Shown: positions 44,412 to 52,745, counted from the stretch's first letter. The stretch: DNA of 64,000 nt from Kitasatospora cinereorecta (GCF_024172095.1 NZ_JAMZDX010000005.1:496001-560000), one strand, 5' to 3'. The notes: a model not told the origin generated them from the sequence alone. A program made the numbers and translations.

Positions 44412-44636
44412 ATGAGTCGCTACGAGTTGAACGAGCGCGAAGCCTTCGTCGCCATGTCGCGGTTCGTGTGGCAGTTCGCGAACCGCGCCGGGGACGACCT
44501 TCTCACGCTCCTGGGCGACATCGACATCCAGGCGGACGGCGGGACGACGGACCCCGCCGCCTGGGAAGACTGGATGAGGTGCGTTCGTTCGGTCGTCGAC
44601 GGCACAGGGGATCCGGCAGGCGGGTCGGCGGGGTAG
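44412..44636 (+). CDS. Small hypothetical protein in the IS-scarred region
   Basis: A 74-aa acidic protein (MSRYELNEREAFVAMSRF...) with GDDLLTLLGDIDIQADGG and a Trp-rich AAWEDWMRCVRSVV segment. It has no signal peptide or membrane segment. GGAAAG lies eight bases before ATG 44412. It resembles small proteins often seen near polymorphic-toxin or insertion regions, but I cannot name a family. Its placement between two dead transposases suggests cargo or remnant of an acquired segment. Confidence 0.55.
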   Translation: MSRYELNEREAFVAMSRFVWQFANRAGDDLLTLLGDIDIQADGGTTDPAAWEDWMRCVRSVVDGTGDPAGGSAG

Positions 44637-44760
44637 ACGCCCCAGGGCCACTCGTCGACAAGATCACGATACATCTGCCGCATCAGCCTTCTGGCGCTAC
44701 ATGGATTGACGCGGCGAGCTCGCAAGAAAATGCCGGATCCACTAATTCCGAAGATGCACA

Positions 44761-45246
44761 TCAGGGCAGTACGCGCAAATATCCGGCATGGAGGTTGATC
44801 TCTCCCGAATTGGCGAGAGCGAGAGCGCCCTCCCCTATGAAGAATCCTTTCTCTCTGAATGTATGGAGAGTCAGCAGCCTCCACAGTTCTTTGACAAATC
44901 CCGCCATGGATGCGTCTGCCTGATCGACCGATGCGGCCCAACGGCCGACCTGCAGAGCTCCCGGTGGACCCTCGACGCTGCGGACCCACTGCACGACCGG
45001 GCCGACCTGGGGCCCATAAATCTTCCCGTTCGTTCGAATTTCCGACGGCAGAACGGGGTGCGTATCTGAATTCCAAATGGAAACCAGCTTGCCGCAGTCC
45101 GCCATGGACTCTCTCGTCGAGGGAAGGTCGCCCCTCTCCCACGGGACCGAATCGATGATGCGCATCGATTTAAACCTCGACCTAATCGCAGAAATAAGCA
45201 ACTCCTCATCGTCGACCGTCAGGAATATTTCAGCTACACGCTTCAT
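44761..45246 (-). CDS. Hypothetical protein with atypical, lower GC
   Basis: A 161-aa protein (MKRVAEIFLTVDDEELLISA...) whose codon use is visibly less GC-biased than neighbours, with AT-ending codons throughout; this indicates transfer. Recognisable features are acidic and hydrophobic alternation, YGPQVGPVVQWVRS and RWAASVDQADASMAGFVKELW. No domain is recognised; it could be an immunity-type protein, but no toxin gene adjoins it. ATG 45246 is preferred over ATG 45285 because the added 13 residues look unrelated. The RBS is weak. Confidence 0.6.
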   Translation of the reverse strand: MKRVAEIFLTVDDEELLISAIRSRFKSMRIIDSVPWERGDLPSTRESMADCGKLVSIWNSDTHPVLPSEIRTNGKIYGPQVGPVVQWVRSVEGPPGALQVGRWAASVDQADASMAGFVKELWRLLTLHTFREKGFFIGEGALALANSGEINLHAGYLRVLP

Positions 45247-45329
45247 TCTTCGACATGCCCATCCGGGTTGCCTTTTCGGATACATTGCAATTGGCCTGCT
45301 CCCGCACCTCCCGATGAATCAGGATCACG

Positions 45330-45532
45330 GGGCTCTGCCCACGCGACTTTCGCAAGCTGCTGACAGTCATGCACCGCGAGGGCGCCGACGCGTCCGTCCA
45401 GGCCGGCCATGGGGCCTGCCTTTGGAAGACCGGGTTCTGCTGGTCGCCGCCTACTGGCGAACGAACCTGACGCTACGCCAGCTGGCGCTGCTGTTGGGCG
45501 TATCCAAGTCGGCGGCTGCTCGACCGCGCTGA
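45330..45532 (+). pseudogene. IS5-type transposase N-terminal fragment
   Basis: Two frames together give a recognisable IS5-family N-terminus. One frame has DFRKLLTVMHREGADASVQAG; after a shift near 45405 the other has GRPWGLPLEDRVLLVAAYW, then LTLRQLALLLGVSKSAA. After that the expected DRIID sequence is lost and a stop follows at 45532. Only the HTH region survives, with no DDE core. The fragment ends 7 bp from the aroA stop codon. Confidence 0.75.
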
Positions 45533-45539
45533 AGATCAC

Positions 45540-46775
45540 TTAGCCCTCGATGTCCGCCCAGGCGGCGAAGGCGCGGTGGAAGTCGGGGAAGGTCTTGCGG
45601 ACGCAGCCCGGGTCGTCGAAGGTGATGCCGGGCGTGCGCAGGCCGGTGACCGCGAAGGACATCACGATCCGGTGGTCGCCGCGGGTGGAGATCTCGGCGG
45701 GCTGCGGGGTGCCGGGGCGGATCTCGATCCAGTCCCGGCCGGTGGCCACGTCCACGCCGAGCCGGCGCAGGTTCTCCGCGCAGGCGTCCAGCCGGTCGCA
45801 CTCCTTGATCCGGGTGTTGTAGACGTCGACGATCCGGATCGGGGCGGTGGCGAACGGGGCGATCGCCGCGAGGGTCGGCATGGTGTCGGAGATGTCCCGC
45901 ATGGCGACCGTGCCGCCGGTCAGCCGCCCGCCCGGGGCGCCCCCGACCGTCACCCGGTCGGCGCCGAGCTCGACCTTGGCGCCGAGCCGTTCCAGCACCT
46001 CGACGAAGCGCAGGTCGCCCTGGAGCGCGCCCCGGCCGAGGCCGGGCACGGTCACCTCGCGGCCGGTCACCGCGGCGGCCGCGAAGAAGTAGCTCGCGGT
46101 GGAGGCGTCCGGCTCAACCCGGTACTCGGTCGCCCGGTAGCCGCCCGGCGGCACGGTGAAGACGTTCCCGTCCCGCTCCACACGCACCCCGAAGCTGCGC
46201 ATCATCGCCAGCGTGATCTCCACGTACGGCGCGGAGACCAGGTCGGTCACGGTGATCCGCAGGCCCTGCCGGGTCAGCGGGCCGAGCAGCAGCAGCGCGG
46301 TCAGGTACTGCGAGGACAGGCCCGCGTCCAGGGTCACCTCGCCGCCCGCCACCCCGCGGGCCTCGATCCGCAGCGGGTGGTGGCCCTCGCGTTCCTGGTG
46401 GTGCAGTTCCACGCCGAGGGTGCGCAGCGCCTCGGTGAGCGGGCCGAGCGGGCGGCGGCGCATCTGCTCGGAGGCGTCGAAGCGGAAGCTGCCGTGGCCG
46501 GCGGCCGCCAGGGTGGGCAGGAATCGGGCGGTGGTGGCGCCGTCCCGGCAGTACACCTCGGCGTCGGTGGCGGGGCCCTGCGGCCGGCCCTCGATCCGCC
46601 ACTCCCGCTCGTCGCGCGCGACCCGGTAGCCGAGCCGGGTCAGCCCCTCGGCGAAGCCCTCGGTGTCGTCCGAACTCAGCGGCCGCAGCAGGGTGGTGGT
46701 GCCCTCGGCGGCCGCGGCGAGGAAGAGTGCGCGGGCCGTGACCGACTTCGATCCGGGTATCTCGACGACCGTCAC
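45540..46775 (-). CDS. aroA: 3-phosphoshikimate 1-carboxyvinyltransferase (EPSP synthase), atypical for the genus
   Basis: A 411-aa enzyme joining shikimate-3-phosphate and PEP. Active-site segments are VEIPGSKSVTARALFLAAAA at the N-terminus, DGATTARFLPTLA, LSSQYLTALLLL, DISDTMPTLAAIAPF, NTRIKECDRLDACAENLRRLG and RGDHRIVMSFAV. The housekeeping streptomycete AroA has a different N-terminus and motif texture, so this may be a second, transferred copy. GTG 46775 has GAAGAGGA five to six bases upstream; GTG 46790 lacks an RBS. It faces the RHH gene across the TGGCRCCA array, and the downstream IS5 fragment suggests rearrangement at its 3' side. Confidence 0.88.
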   Translation of the reverse strand: MTVVEIPGSKSVTARALFLAAAAEGTTTLLRPLSSDDTEGFAEGLTRLGYRVARDEREWRIEGRPQGPATDAEVYCRDGATTARFLPTLAAAGHGSFRFDASEQMRRRPLGPLTEALRTLGVELHHQEREGHHPLRIEARGVAGGEVTLDAGLSSQYLTALLLLGPLTRQGLRITVTDLVSAPYVEITLAMMRSFGVRVERDGNVFTVPPGGYRATEYRVEPDASTASYFFAAAAVTGREVTVPGLGRGALQGDLRFVEVLERLGAKVELGADRVTVGGAPGGRLTGGTVAMRDISDTMPTLAAIAPFATAPIRIVDVYNTRIKECDRLDACAENLRRLGVDVATGRDWIEIRPGTPQPAEISTRGDHRIVMSFAVTGLRTPGITFDDPGCVRKTFPDFHRAFAAWADIEG

Positions 46776-46900
46776 GGGAGTCCTCTTCACAGGTGGGGGC
46801 GGTGGAGTGGTTCGGGCTCATCCTGCCGTGCGGCGGACGCGGGCCACGGTCCGTTCCACCACCTGGACAGCGGCTGCTGCGGGAGCCGATCCACCGACTG

Positions 46901-47164
46901 TGGCACCACATGGCACCACGTGGCGCCACGTGACCCCCTGGCAGCCGTGCGGCATCGGGCACTCTCCGCACCCACTGCCGCCAGCAGTGACACCACCTGG
47001 CGCCAGATGGCACCACATCCCACCTCTCGCTGGCACTGAAACCCGTACGACACCACTGCGGGCTCCACGAATTTCTCCTCATCGCCGCAGCTCAGAGCAG
47101 GTGACACCGCGCCAGCGCCACAAGTGGCACCATCAGCGCTTGCCATGGCGCCAATGTGGTGCCA
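46901..47164. promoter_or_regulatory. Helically phased TGGCRCCA operator array
   Basis: Sites starting at 46901, 46911 and 46921 (TGGCACCA, TGGCACCA, TGGCGCCA) repeat every 10 bp. So do 46988 (TGACACCA), 46998 (TGGCGCCA) and 47008 (TGGCACCA). Near the RHH start, sites occur at 47125, 47146 and, inverted, 47157 (TGGTGCCA), spaced 21 and 11 bp. Looser CGACACCA and TGACACCG copies lie at 47048 and 47102. The last true site directly precedes the TATCT -10 region of the RHH gene. Confidence 0.85.
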
Positions 47165-47175
47165 CTATCTACGTC

Positions 47176-47694
47176 ATGGACCTCACGCCGTATGTCGACA
47201 CCCTCCGCCGCGAACTCGCGGTGGCCGCCGAGGCCGGCGGCGAAGACGCCCGCCGGCTGGCCGAACGGCTCACCGCTCCCCTGGAGTCGGCGACCCGGCT
47301 GACCATGCTCAACGTGCTCTCCGCCGCGATGGACGAGATCACCCGCGAGCTCGCCCCCGGCTCGGTCGACGTACGGCTGCGCGGACTCGACCCCGACTTC
47401 GTGGTGACGCTGCCGCCCGCCGGCACCGGCCCCGCGGAGGCGGCAGCTCCGTCGGCGGAGCCGCTGAGGGCCCCGATTCCCGCCGACTCCGACGAGGGCG
47501 GGACCGCCCGCGTCAATCTGCGCCTGCCGGCCCACCTCAAGACGCGCGCCGAGGAGGCCGCGAACCGTGAGGGCCTGTCGGTCAACGCGTGGCTGGTGCG
47601 GGCGGTGTCGGCGGCGGTCGACGGCGGTGCGCAGCCGCGCCCGTCGGAGCCGTCCCGCACGGTCGGCCAGAGCTTCACCGGCTGGGTGCGCTAG
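47176..47694 (+). CDS. Ribbon-helix-helix (Arc/HicB-like) transcriptional regulator
   Basis: A 172-aa protein. The N-terminal half (MDLTPYVDTLRRELAVAAEAG...) is helical, possibly a dimerisation or sensing module. The C-terminal RHH domain has TARVNLRLPAHLKTRAEEAA and NREGLSVNAWLVRAVSAAVDG. RHH dimers insert a beta ribbon into the major groove and usually bind arrays of short sites cooperatively. It is often labelled HicB-family antitoxin, but no HicA toxin is present. CTATCT (47165-47170) five bases before ATG 47176 suggests a leaderless, autoregulated transcript under the adjacent array. It leads the DUF4097-ABC genes. Confidence 0.85.
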   Translation: MDLTPYVDTLRRELAVAAEAGGEDARRLAERLTAPLESATRLTMLNVLSAAMDEITRELAPGSVDVRLRGLDPDFVVTLPPAGTGPAEAAAPSAEPLRAPIPADSDEGGTARVNLRLPAHLKTRAEEAANREGLSVNAWLVRAVSAAVDGGAQPRPSEPSRTVGQSFTGWVR

Positions 47695-47779
47695 CCCGCG
47701 TACCCGCCCTGCACCGCTCCACCCCACACCACGTCCCACCAGCGGGGACGTCCCAAGGACCCATGAGGACGGTACAGCC

Positions 47780-48625
47780 ATGCCTTCTTTCGACACTCCC
47801 GAGCCGATTTCGGTCACCGCCCACGTGGAGGCCGGCTCGATCCGGTTCAGCGCGGCGGACCGCGCCGACACCGTGGTCGAGGTGCGGCCTCGCGACCCGA
47901 AGCTCGACCGGGACCTGCGCGCGGTCGAGCAGACCGAGGTCTCGTACGCCGGCGGCCTGCTGACCGTCCGGACGCCCAAGTTCCGCAACACCCTCCGCCG
48001 GCCCGGCACGGTCGACGTGACGATCGAGCTGCCCGCCGGCTCGGACGTCGACATGACCGGCTCCTGGGCCCAGGTGCTCGGCGAGGGCCGGCTCGGCGAG
48101 GTCCGGGTGAAGACCTCGTCGGGCGACACCCGCCTCGACACCACCGGCCCGCTGCGGCTGACCGCCTCGCACGGCTCGATCACCGTGGACCGGGTCGACG
48201 GGTCGGCCGAGATCACCACCAGCTCCGGCAGCATGCGGGTCGGCGTGGTGGACGGGTCCGCCGTGCTGAAGAACTCGCACGGCTCGACCATGGTCGGAGC
48301 CGCCACCGGCGAGCTGCGGGTGAGCGGCGCCAACGGCGACATCGACATCCGCCGCGCCGAGGACTCGGTCACCGCCACCACCGCGCACGGCACCCTGCGG
48401 GTGGGCGAGGTGGTCCGCGGCACCGTCCAGCTGGAGACCTCCTACGGCGCGATCGAGGTCGGCATCCGCCGGGGTACGGCTGCCTGGCTGGACGTCAGCT
48501 CGGGCTCGGGGCAGGTGCGCAACTCGCTCGCAACCACCGACGACCCGGAGCGGAGCGAGGACACCGTCAAGGTCCGGGCCCGTACCCGGCACGGCAACAT
48601 CGACATCCTCCGCGCCACGTCCTGA
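47780..48625 (+). CDS. DUF4097-family beta-strand-repeat protein
   Basis: A 281-aa protein composed of regularly repeated beta-strand units such as TSSGDTRLDTTGPLRLTASHG, TSSGSMRVGVVDGSAVL and GDIDIRRAEDSVTATTAHGT, typical of the DUF4097 adhesin-like solenoid. There is no signal peptide or membrane segment, so it is cytoplasmic here. The family is frequently coupled to RHH regulators and DrrAB-type ABC exporters in actinomycetes, role unknown. ATG 47780 is 85 bp after the RHH stop; a small hairpin (ACGTCCC/GGGACGT, 47731-47751) lies in the gap. Confidence 0.85.
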   Translation: MPSFDTPEPISVTAHVEAGSIRFSAADRADTVVEVRPRDPKLDRDLRAVEQTEVSYAGGLLTVRTPKFRNTLRRPGTVDVTIELPAGSDVDMTGSWAQVLGEGRLGEVRVKTSSGDTRLDTTGPLRLTASHGSITVDRVDGSAEITTSSGSMRVGVVDGSAVLKNSHGSTMVGAATGELRVSGANGDIDIRRAEDSVTATTAHGTLRVGEVVRGTVQLETSYGAIEVGIRRGTAAWLDVSSGSGQVRNSLATTDDPERSEDTVKVRARTRHGNIDILRATS

Positions 48626-48710
48626 CCCGGCCGGGGCGCCGGACGCCCCGAGCCCAGCCGCTCCGCTCCAGTCCATTCCACTCGCCCCAGCCTTCGAACG
48701 GGAGGGCCAC

Positions 48711-49727
48711 ATGCCTTCTTCTGTCATGCCCACGCCCAGGATGACCGGCGGTCCGCAGGCACCCGCCGCCGTCTCCGCCGTCGGACTGCGCAAGTCGTAC
48801 GGCGACAAGACCGTGCTCGACGGGATCGACCTGCACATCCCGGCCGGGTCCGTGTTCGCCCTGCTCGGCCCGAACGGCGCCGGCAAGACCACCACCGTGC
48901 AGATCCTCTCCACCCTGATCCGCGCCGACGGCGGGCAGGCCCGGGTCGCCGGCCACGACCTCACCACCGACCCGGACGGGGTGCGCGCCGCGATCGGCGT
49001 CACCGGCCAGTTCTCCGCCGTCGACGGCCTGATCACCGGCGAGGAGAACATGCTCCTGATGGCCGACCTGCACCACCTGCCCAGGAGCGAGGGGCGGCGC
49101 GTCGCCGCCGAGCTGCTGGAGCGCTTCGACCTCGTCGAGGCCGCCCGGAAGCCCGCCCAGAGCTACTCCGGCGGCATGAAGCGCCGCCTCGACATCGCCA
49201 TGACCCTGGTCGGCAACCCGCGGATCATCTTCCTCGACGAGCCGACCACCGGCCTCGACCCGCGGTCCCGGCACGCCATGTGGCGGATCATCCGCGAGCT
49301 GGTCGCCGGCGGCGTCACCGTCTTCCTCACCACCCAGTACCTGGAGGAGGCCGACGAACTCGCCGACCGCATCGCGGTGCTGAACGACGGCCGGATCGTG
49401 GCCGAGGGCACCGCCGAGGAACTGAAGCGGCTGGTCCCCGGCGGCCACGTCCGGCTCCGCTTCACCGACCCGGACGCCTACCACTCGGCCGCCGCCGCCC
49501 TGTCCGGAACGGCCATGTCCGGCGCGGCCCGCGACGACGAGGCACTGGCCCTGCAGATCCCCAGCGACGGCAGCCAGCGCGACCTGCGCGCCGTCCTCGA
49601 CCGGCTGGACGCCGCCGGTGTCCAGGCGGACGAACTCACCGTGCACACGCCCGACCTCGACGACGTGTTCTTCGCCCTCACCGGCGGCACCACCCCGACC
49701 GACCAGACCAAGGAGGCCGTCCGATGA
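48711..49727 (+). CDS. ABC transporter ATP-binding protein (DrrA/daunorubicin-resistance type)
   Basis: A 338-aa ATPase with Walker A GPNGAGKTTT (about residues 53-62), signature YSGGMKRRLDIAM, Walker B RIIFLDEPTTGLDPRS, and the H-loop replaced by Q in LTTQYLEEADELAD, as in DrrA proteins. The C-terminal DUF4162-like domain follows. It powers the permease encoded next, its stop overlapping the permease ATG by four bases. RBS is GGAGGG. The pair exports an unknown compound, possibly a drug. It is third in the RHH-DUF4097-ABC cluster. Confidence 0.92.
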   Translation: MPSSVMPTPRMTGGPQAPAAVSAVGLRKSYGDKTVLDGIDLHIPAGSVFALLGPNGAGKTTTVQILSTLIRADGGQARVAGHDLTTDPDGVRAAIGVTGQFSAVDGLITGEENMLLMADLHHLPRSEGRRVAAELLERFDLVEAARKPAQSYSGGMKRRLDIAMTLVGNPRIIFLDEPTTGLDPRSRHAMWRIIRELVAGGVTVFLTTQYLEEADELADRIAVLNDGRIVAEGTAEELKRLVPGGHVRLRFTDPDAYHSAAAALSGTAMSGAARDDEALALQIPSDGSQRDLRAVLDRLDAAGVQADELTVHTPDLDDVFFALTGGTTPTDQTKEAVR

Positions 49728-50515
49728 GCTCCCTCACCCTCGCCGCCCGCGACTCGTCCACGATGCTGCGCCGCAACCTGCTGCACGCGCGCCGCTACCC
49801 GTCGATGACCCTGAACCTGCTGCTGACACCCGTCATGCTGCTCCTGCTCTTCGTCTTCGTCTTCGGCGACGCGATGAGCGCCGGCCTCGGCGGCGGCCAC
49901 GCCGACCGCACCGAGTACCTGGCCTACCTGGTGCCGGGCATCCTGCTGATGACCATCGGCAGCACCACGATCGGCACCGCGGTCTCCGTCTCCAACGACA
50001 TGACCGAGGGCATCATCGCCCGCTTCCGCACCATGGCGATCCACCGCGGCTCGGTGCTGGTCGGACACGTCGCCGGCAGCGTGCTGCAGGCGGTGGCGAG
50101 CGTGGTCCTGGTCGGCGCCGTCGGCGTGGCGATCGGCTTCCGCTCGGTGGACGCCACCGCGCTGGACTGGCTCGCGGCGTTCGGACTGCTGGTGCTGTTC
50201 GCCCTTGCGCTCACCTGGATCGCGGTCGGGATGGGCCTGATCAGCCCGAACGCCGAGGCGGCGAGCAACAACGCCATGCCGCTGATCTTCCTGCCGCTGA
50301 TCTCCAGCACCTTCGTGCCGGTCCACGCGATGCCGGGCTGGTTCCAGCCGATCGCCCAGTACCAGCCGTTCACCCCGGCCATCGAGACCCTGCGCGGCCT
50401 GCTGCTCGGCACCCCGATCGGCAACAACTGGTGGATCGCCCTGGCCTGGTGCCTCGGCCTCACCGTCCTCGGCTACCGCTGGTCCAAGGCGGTGTACGAC
50501 CGCGGCGCCAAGTGA
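49724..50515 (+). CDS. ABC-2-type transporter permease (DrrB-like)
   Basis: A 263-aa membrane protein with six hydrophobic segments. It has the ABC-2 features MLRRNLLHARRYPSMTLNLLL at the N-terminus, TEYLAYLVPGILLMT, and the C-terminal STFVPVHAMPGWFQPIAQYQ. It forms the channel for the coupled ATPase. ATG 49724 overlaps the ATPase stop (ATGA). It ends the cluster with a strong terminator at 50550-50589. Confidence 0.9.
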   Translation: MSSLTLAARDSSTMLRRNLLHARRYPSMTLNLLLTPVMLLLLFVFVFGDAMSAGLGGGHADRTEYLAYLVPGILLMTIGSTTIGTAVSVSNDMTEGIIARFRTMAIHRGSVLVGHVAGSVLQAVASVVLVGAVGVAIGFRSVDATALDWLAAFGLLVLFALALTWIAVGMGLISPNAEAASNNAMPLIFLPLISSTFVPVHAMPGWFQPIAQYQPFTPAIETLRGLLLGTPIGNNWWIALAWCLGLTVLGYRWSKAVYDRGAK

Positions 50516-50549
50516 CACCCACGCCTTCTGCTCCACCCGCTCTGCCCGA

Positions 50550-50589
50550 GGGCGGCGCACCCCGACCCCCGCGTCGAGGTGCGCCGCCC
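50550..50589 (+). terminator. Terminator of the RHH-DUF4097-ABC cluster
   Basis: Perfect 12-bp arms GGGCGGCGCACC (50550-50561) and GGTGCGCCGCCC (50578-50589) with a 16-base loop. Confidence 0.85.
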
Positions 50590-50617
50590 GTTCCCGTTGC
50601 CCGATCAATTTGCATCA

Positions 50618-50681
50618 TTCGATCGAGGTTTGATCGAAACGGTCTCCATGTATTGACTCGATCAGATGGCCAACCTACGGT
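50618..50681 (+). promoter_or_regulatory. Inverted repeat and promoter of the beta-helix gene
   Basis: TTCGATC (50618-50624) and GATCGAA (50632-50638) are perfect arms around a 7-base spacer. A promoter follows: TTGACT at 50653-50658 and TACGGT at 50676-50681, spacing 17. The upstream dyad suits an activator or a repressor of this secreted enzyme. Confidence 0.55.
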
Positions 50682-50728
50682 GCGGGACGGGCGCCCACCC
50701 CACCCCTCCGTTCTCGGGAGTCCCCACC

Positions 50729-52714
50729 ATGCTCCTGCACCGTGCCGCGCTCACCGGTCTCGTCACCGCCGCGCTGCTCCTGCCCGGTATCCCCACCGCC
50801 GGGGCGACCACCCCGACCAGTTGGTACCTGGACTGCTCCGCCGCCTCGGACGGCGACGGCAGCCAGGCCGCCCCGTGGAACAGCCTGGCCACGGCCGACG
50901 CCCATGTCTTCCAGCCCGGTGACCACCTGCTGCTCAAGCGCGGCGCCACCTGCACCGGCACCCTCGCCCCGCACGGCTCCGGCACCGCCGGCGCACCGAT
51001 CACCCTGGCCGCGTACGGCACCGGCACCGCCCGCCCGGTGGTCGCGGGCGACCCGGCCTCCGCCGAGAACGCCGCCGTCCACCTCTTCGACGTCGAGCAG
51101 TGGGAGATCCGCGACCTGGAGATCACCTTCCCGGACACCTCCGCCACCAAGCGCGAACGCAACGGCCTGCTGGTCGAGATCGCCGACCTGCCCGACGGCG
51201 TCGGCACCCACTACGTGGTCGACGACGTCTACGTGCACGACGTGAACGGCGACGCCACCAAGTGGTCCAACGGCATCCAGTTCCGCGTCTCCGGCACCAC
51301 CACACCCACCGACTTCGACGACGTGCTGGTGCAGAACTCGACCATCGCGCACGTCGACCGGGAGGGCCTGACCAACCGCACCACCTGGATGTGCCGGCCG
51401 AGCTACGGCACCGGCGACGGCTGCGGCACCACCGTCAACTGGCGGGCCAACACCCGCCTGGTGTTCCGCGGCAACACCGTCAGCGACACCGGCGGGGACG
51501 GCATCGTGGTGCGCGCCGCCGACCACGCCCTGGTCGAGCACAACACCGCGTACGACATCGCAATGCGCCCGATGGGCTCCAACGCCGGTATCTGGACCAT
51601 CAACTCGGACCACACCACGATCCAGTACAACGAGGTCCACCACGTCCGCCGGCTCTCCGACAGCAACGACGGGATGGCCTTCGACTCGGACTACGGCAAC
51701 AACGGCACCCTGATCCAGTACAACGACAGCCACGACAACGACGGCGGCTTCCTGCTGTTCTGCGGGGCGTGCGGCGCCGGGTCCAGCTCCACCGGGACGG
51801 TGGTCCGCTACAACCTCAGCCGGGCGGACCGGAGCCGCTGGCTCTTCGCCGTCGGCGAGCGAGGCGCCCAGGTGTACAACAACACCGTCTACCTGCCGGC
51901 CGGTTCGACCACCCCGGTGATCCAGCAGGGCTCCGGCACCTCCACCACCCGGCTCAGCGGCAATCTCTTCGCCAACCTGGGCACCGGCGGATACACCGGC
52001 TTCGGCGGCAACGCCTACAAGCCGGGCGACTTCACCTGGGACTCCAACCTCTTCTGGGGCAACCACCCGGCCGACGAGCCCGCCGACCCCGGCAAGGTCA
52101 CCGCCGACCCGAAGCTGGTGAACCCCGGCGGCACCGCCCCCGTCGAATACGCGCTCGCGGTCGGCTCCCCGGCCCGCGGGGCGGGCGCGAGCGTGCCGGA
52201 CAACGGCGGCAGCGACTGGTTCGGCGCCGCCGTCCCGCAGGTCTGCCGGCCCGACATCGGCTTCCAGCAGGCGAGTTCCTTCACCGACACCTCCTGCGCA
52301 CCGGCCGACCCGGTCCGCAACGGCGGCTTCGAGAGCGGCGCGCTCGGCCCCTGGACGTCCTACGGCGGCGTGGTCCTCGACGGTGCGGGCGCCCACTCCG
52401 GCAGCTACGCCGTACGGGTCGGCCCGGCCCAGGCGGCGGCCGAGCAGGTGATCGCCGTCAGGCCGAACACCACGTACCGGCTGAGCGGTTGGGGACGGGT
52501 GTCGGCCACGGGCAGCGAACTCTCGCTCGGCGTCAAGCAGTACGACGCCGTCGGCTCCACCACCCGGGCGGCGTTCACCGCCACCGGCTACGCGTACGGC
52601 TCCACCACCTTCACCACCGGGGCGGGCGCCACCACGGCTCGGATCTACTGCTACGCCCGCAGCGGCACCGGGTACGGCTACTGCGACGACGTCTCGGTCA
52701 GCCAGGTCTCCTGA
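50729..52714 (+). CDS. Secreted right-handed beta-helix protein with C-terminal carbohydrate-binding-like domain
   Basis: A 661-aa exported protein. The Sec signal peptide (MLLHRAALTGLVTAALLLPG, cut near AGA) is followed by a long right-handed beta-helix of pectate-lyase/polysaccharide-lyase type with recurring NTVSDTGGDGIVVRAADHA-like coils and runs of Asn/Asp. The C-terminal jelly-roll region starts with NGGFESGALGPWTSYGG and resembles CBM4/9-type modules; the GH18 protein at 62101 has a similar module. It likely degrades or binds a plant or microbial polysaccharide. Exact chemistry is not decidable, since the catalytic residues of this fold vary. Confidence 0.8.
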   Translation: MLLHRAALTGLVTAALLLPGIPTAGATTPTSWYLDCSAASDGDGSQAAPWNSLATADAHVFQPGDHLLLKRGATCTGTLAPHGSGTAGAPITLAAYGTGTARPVVAGDPASAENAAVHLFDVEQWEIRDLEITFPDTSATKRERNGLLVEIADLPDGVGTHYVVDDVYVHDVNGDATKWSNGIQFRVSGTTTPTDFDDVLVQNSTIAHVDREGLTNRTTWMCRPSYGTGDGCGTTVNWRANTRLVFRGNTVSDTGGDGIVVRAADHALVEHNTAYDIAMRPMGSNAGIWTINSDHTTIQYNEVHHVRRLSDSNDGMAFDSDYGNNGTLIQYNDSHDNDGGFLLFCGACGAGSSSTGTVVRYNLSRADRSRWLFAVGERGAQVYNNTVYLPAGSTTPVIQQGSGTSTTRLSGNLFANLGTGGYTGFGGNAYKPGDFTWDSNLFWGNHPADEPADPGKVTADPKLVNPGGTAPVEYALAVGSPARGAGASVPDNGGSDWFGAAVPQVCRPDIGFQQASSFTDTSCAPADPVRNGGFESGALGPWTSYGGVVLDGAGAHSGSYAVRVGPAQAAAEQVIAVRPNTTYRLSGWGRVSATGSELSLGVKQYDAVGSTTRAAFTATGYAYGSTTFTTGAGATTARIYCYARSGTGYGYCDDVSVSQVS

Positions 52715-52745
52715 GCGCAGCAGCGCAGCAGCCCGGAACCGCAGC

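Noticed and set aside
43712..45532. A functional mobile element
   Set aside because: Both transposases are truncated or frameshifted, and no terminal inverted repeats or target duplications could be recognised.
46901..47164. TGGCRCCA repeats as a CRISPR array
   Set aside because: Units are 8-10 bp with 10-bp periodicity and no unique spacers of 30-40 bp, and there are no cas genes. Operator sites fit better.
47176..48625. HicAB toxin-antitoxin module
   Set aside because: The RHH protein resembles HicB-type annotations, but no HicA-like toxin adjoins; the next gene is a DUF4097 protein.
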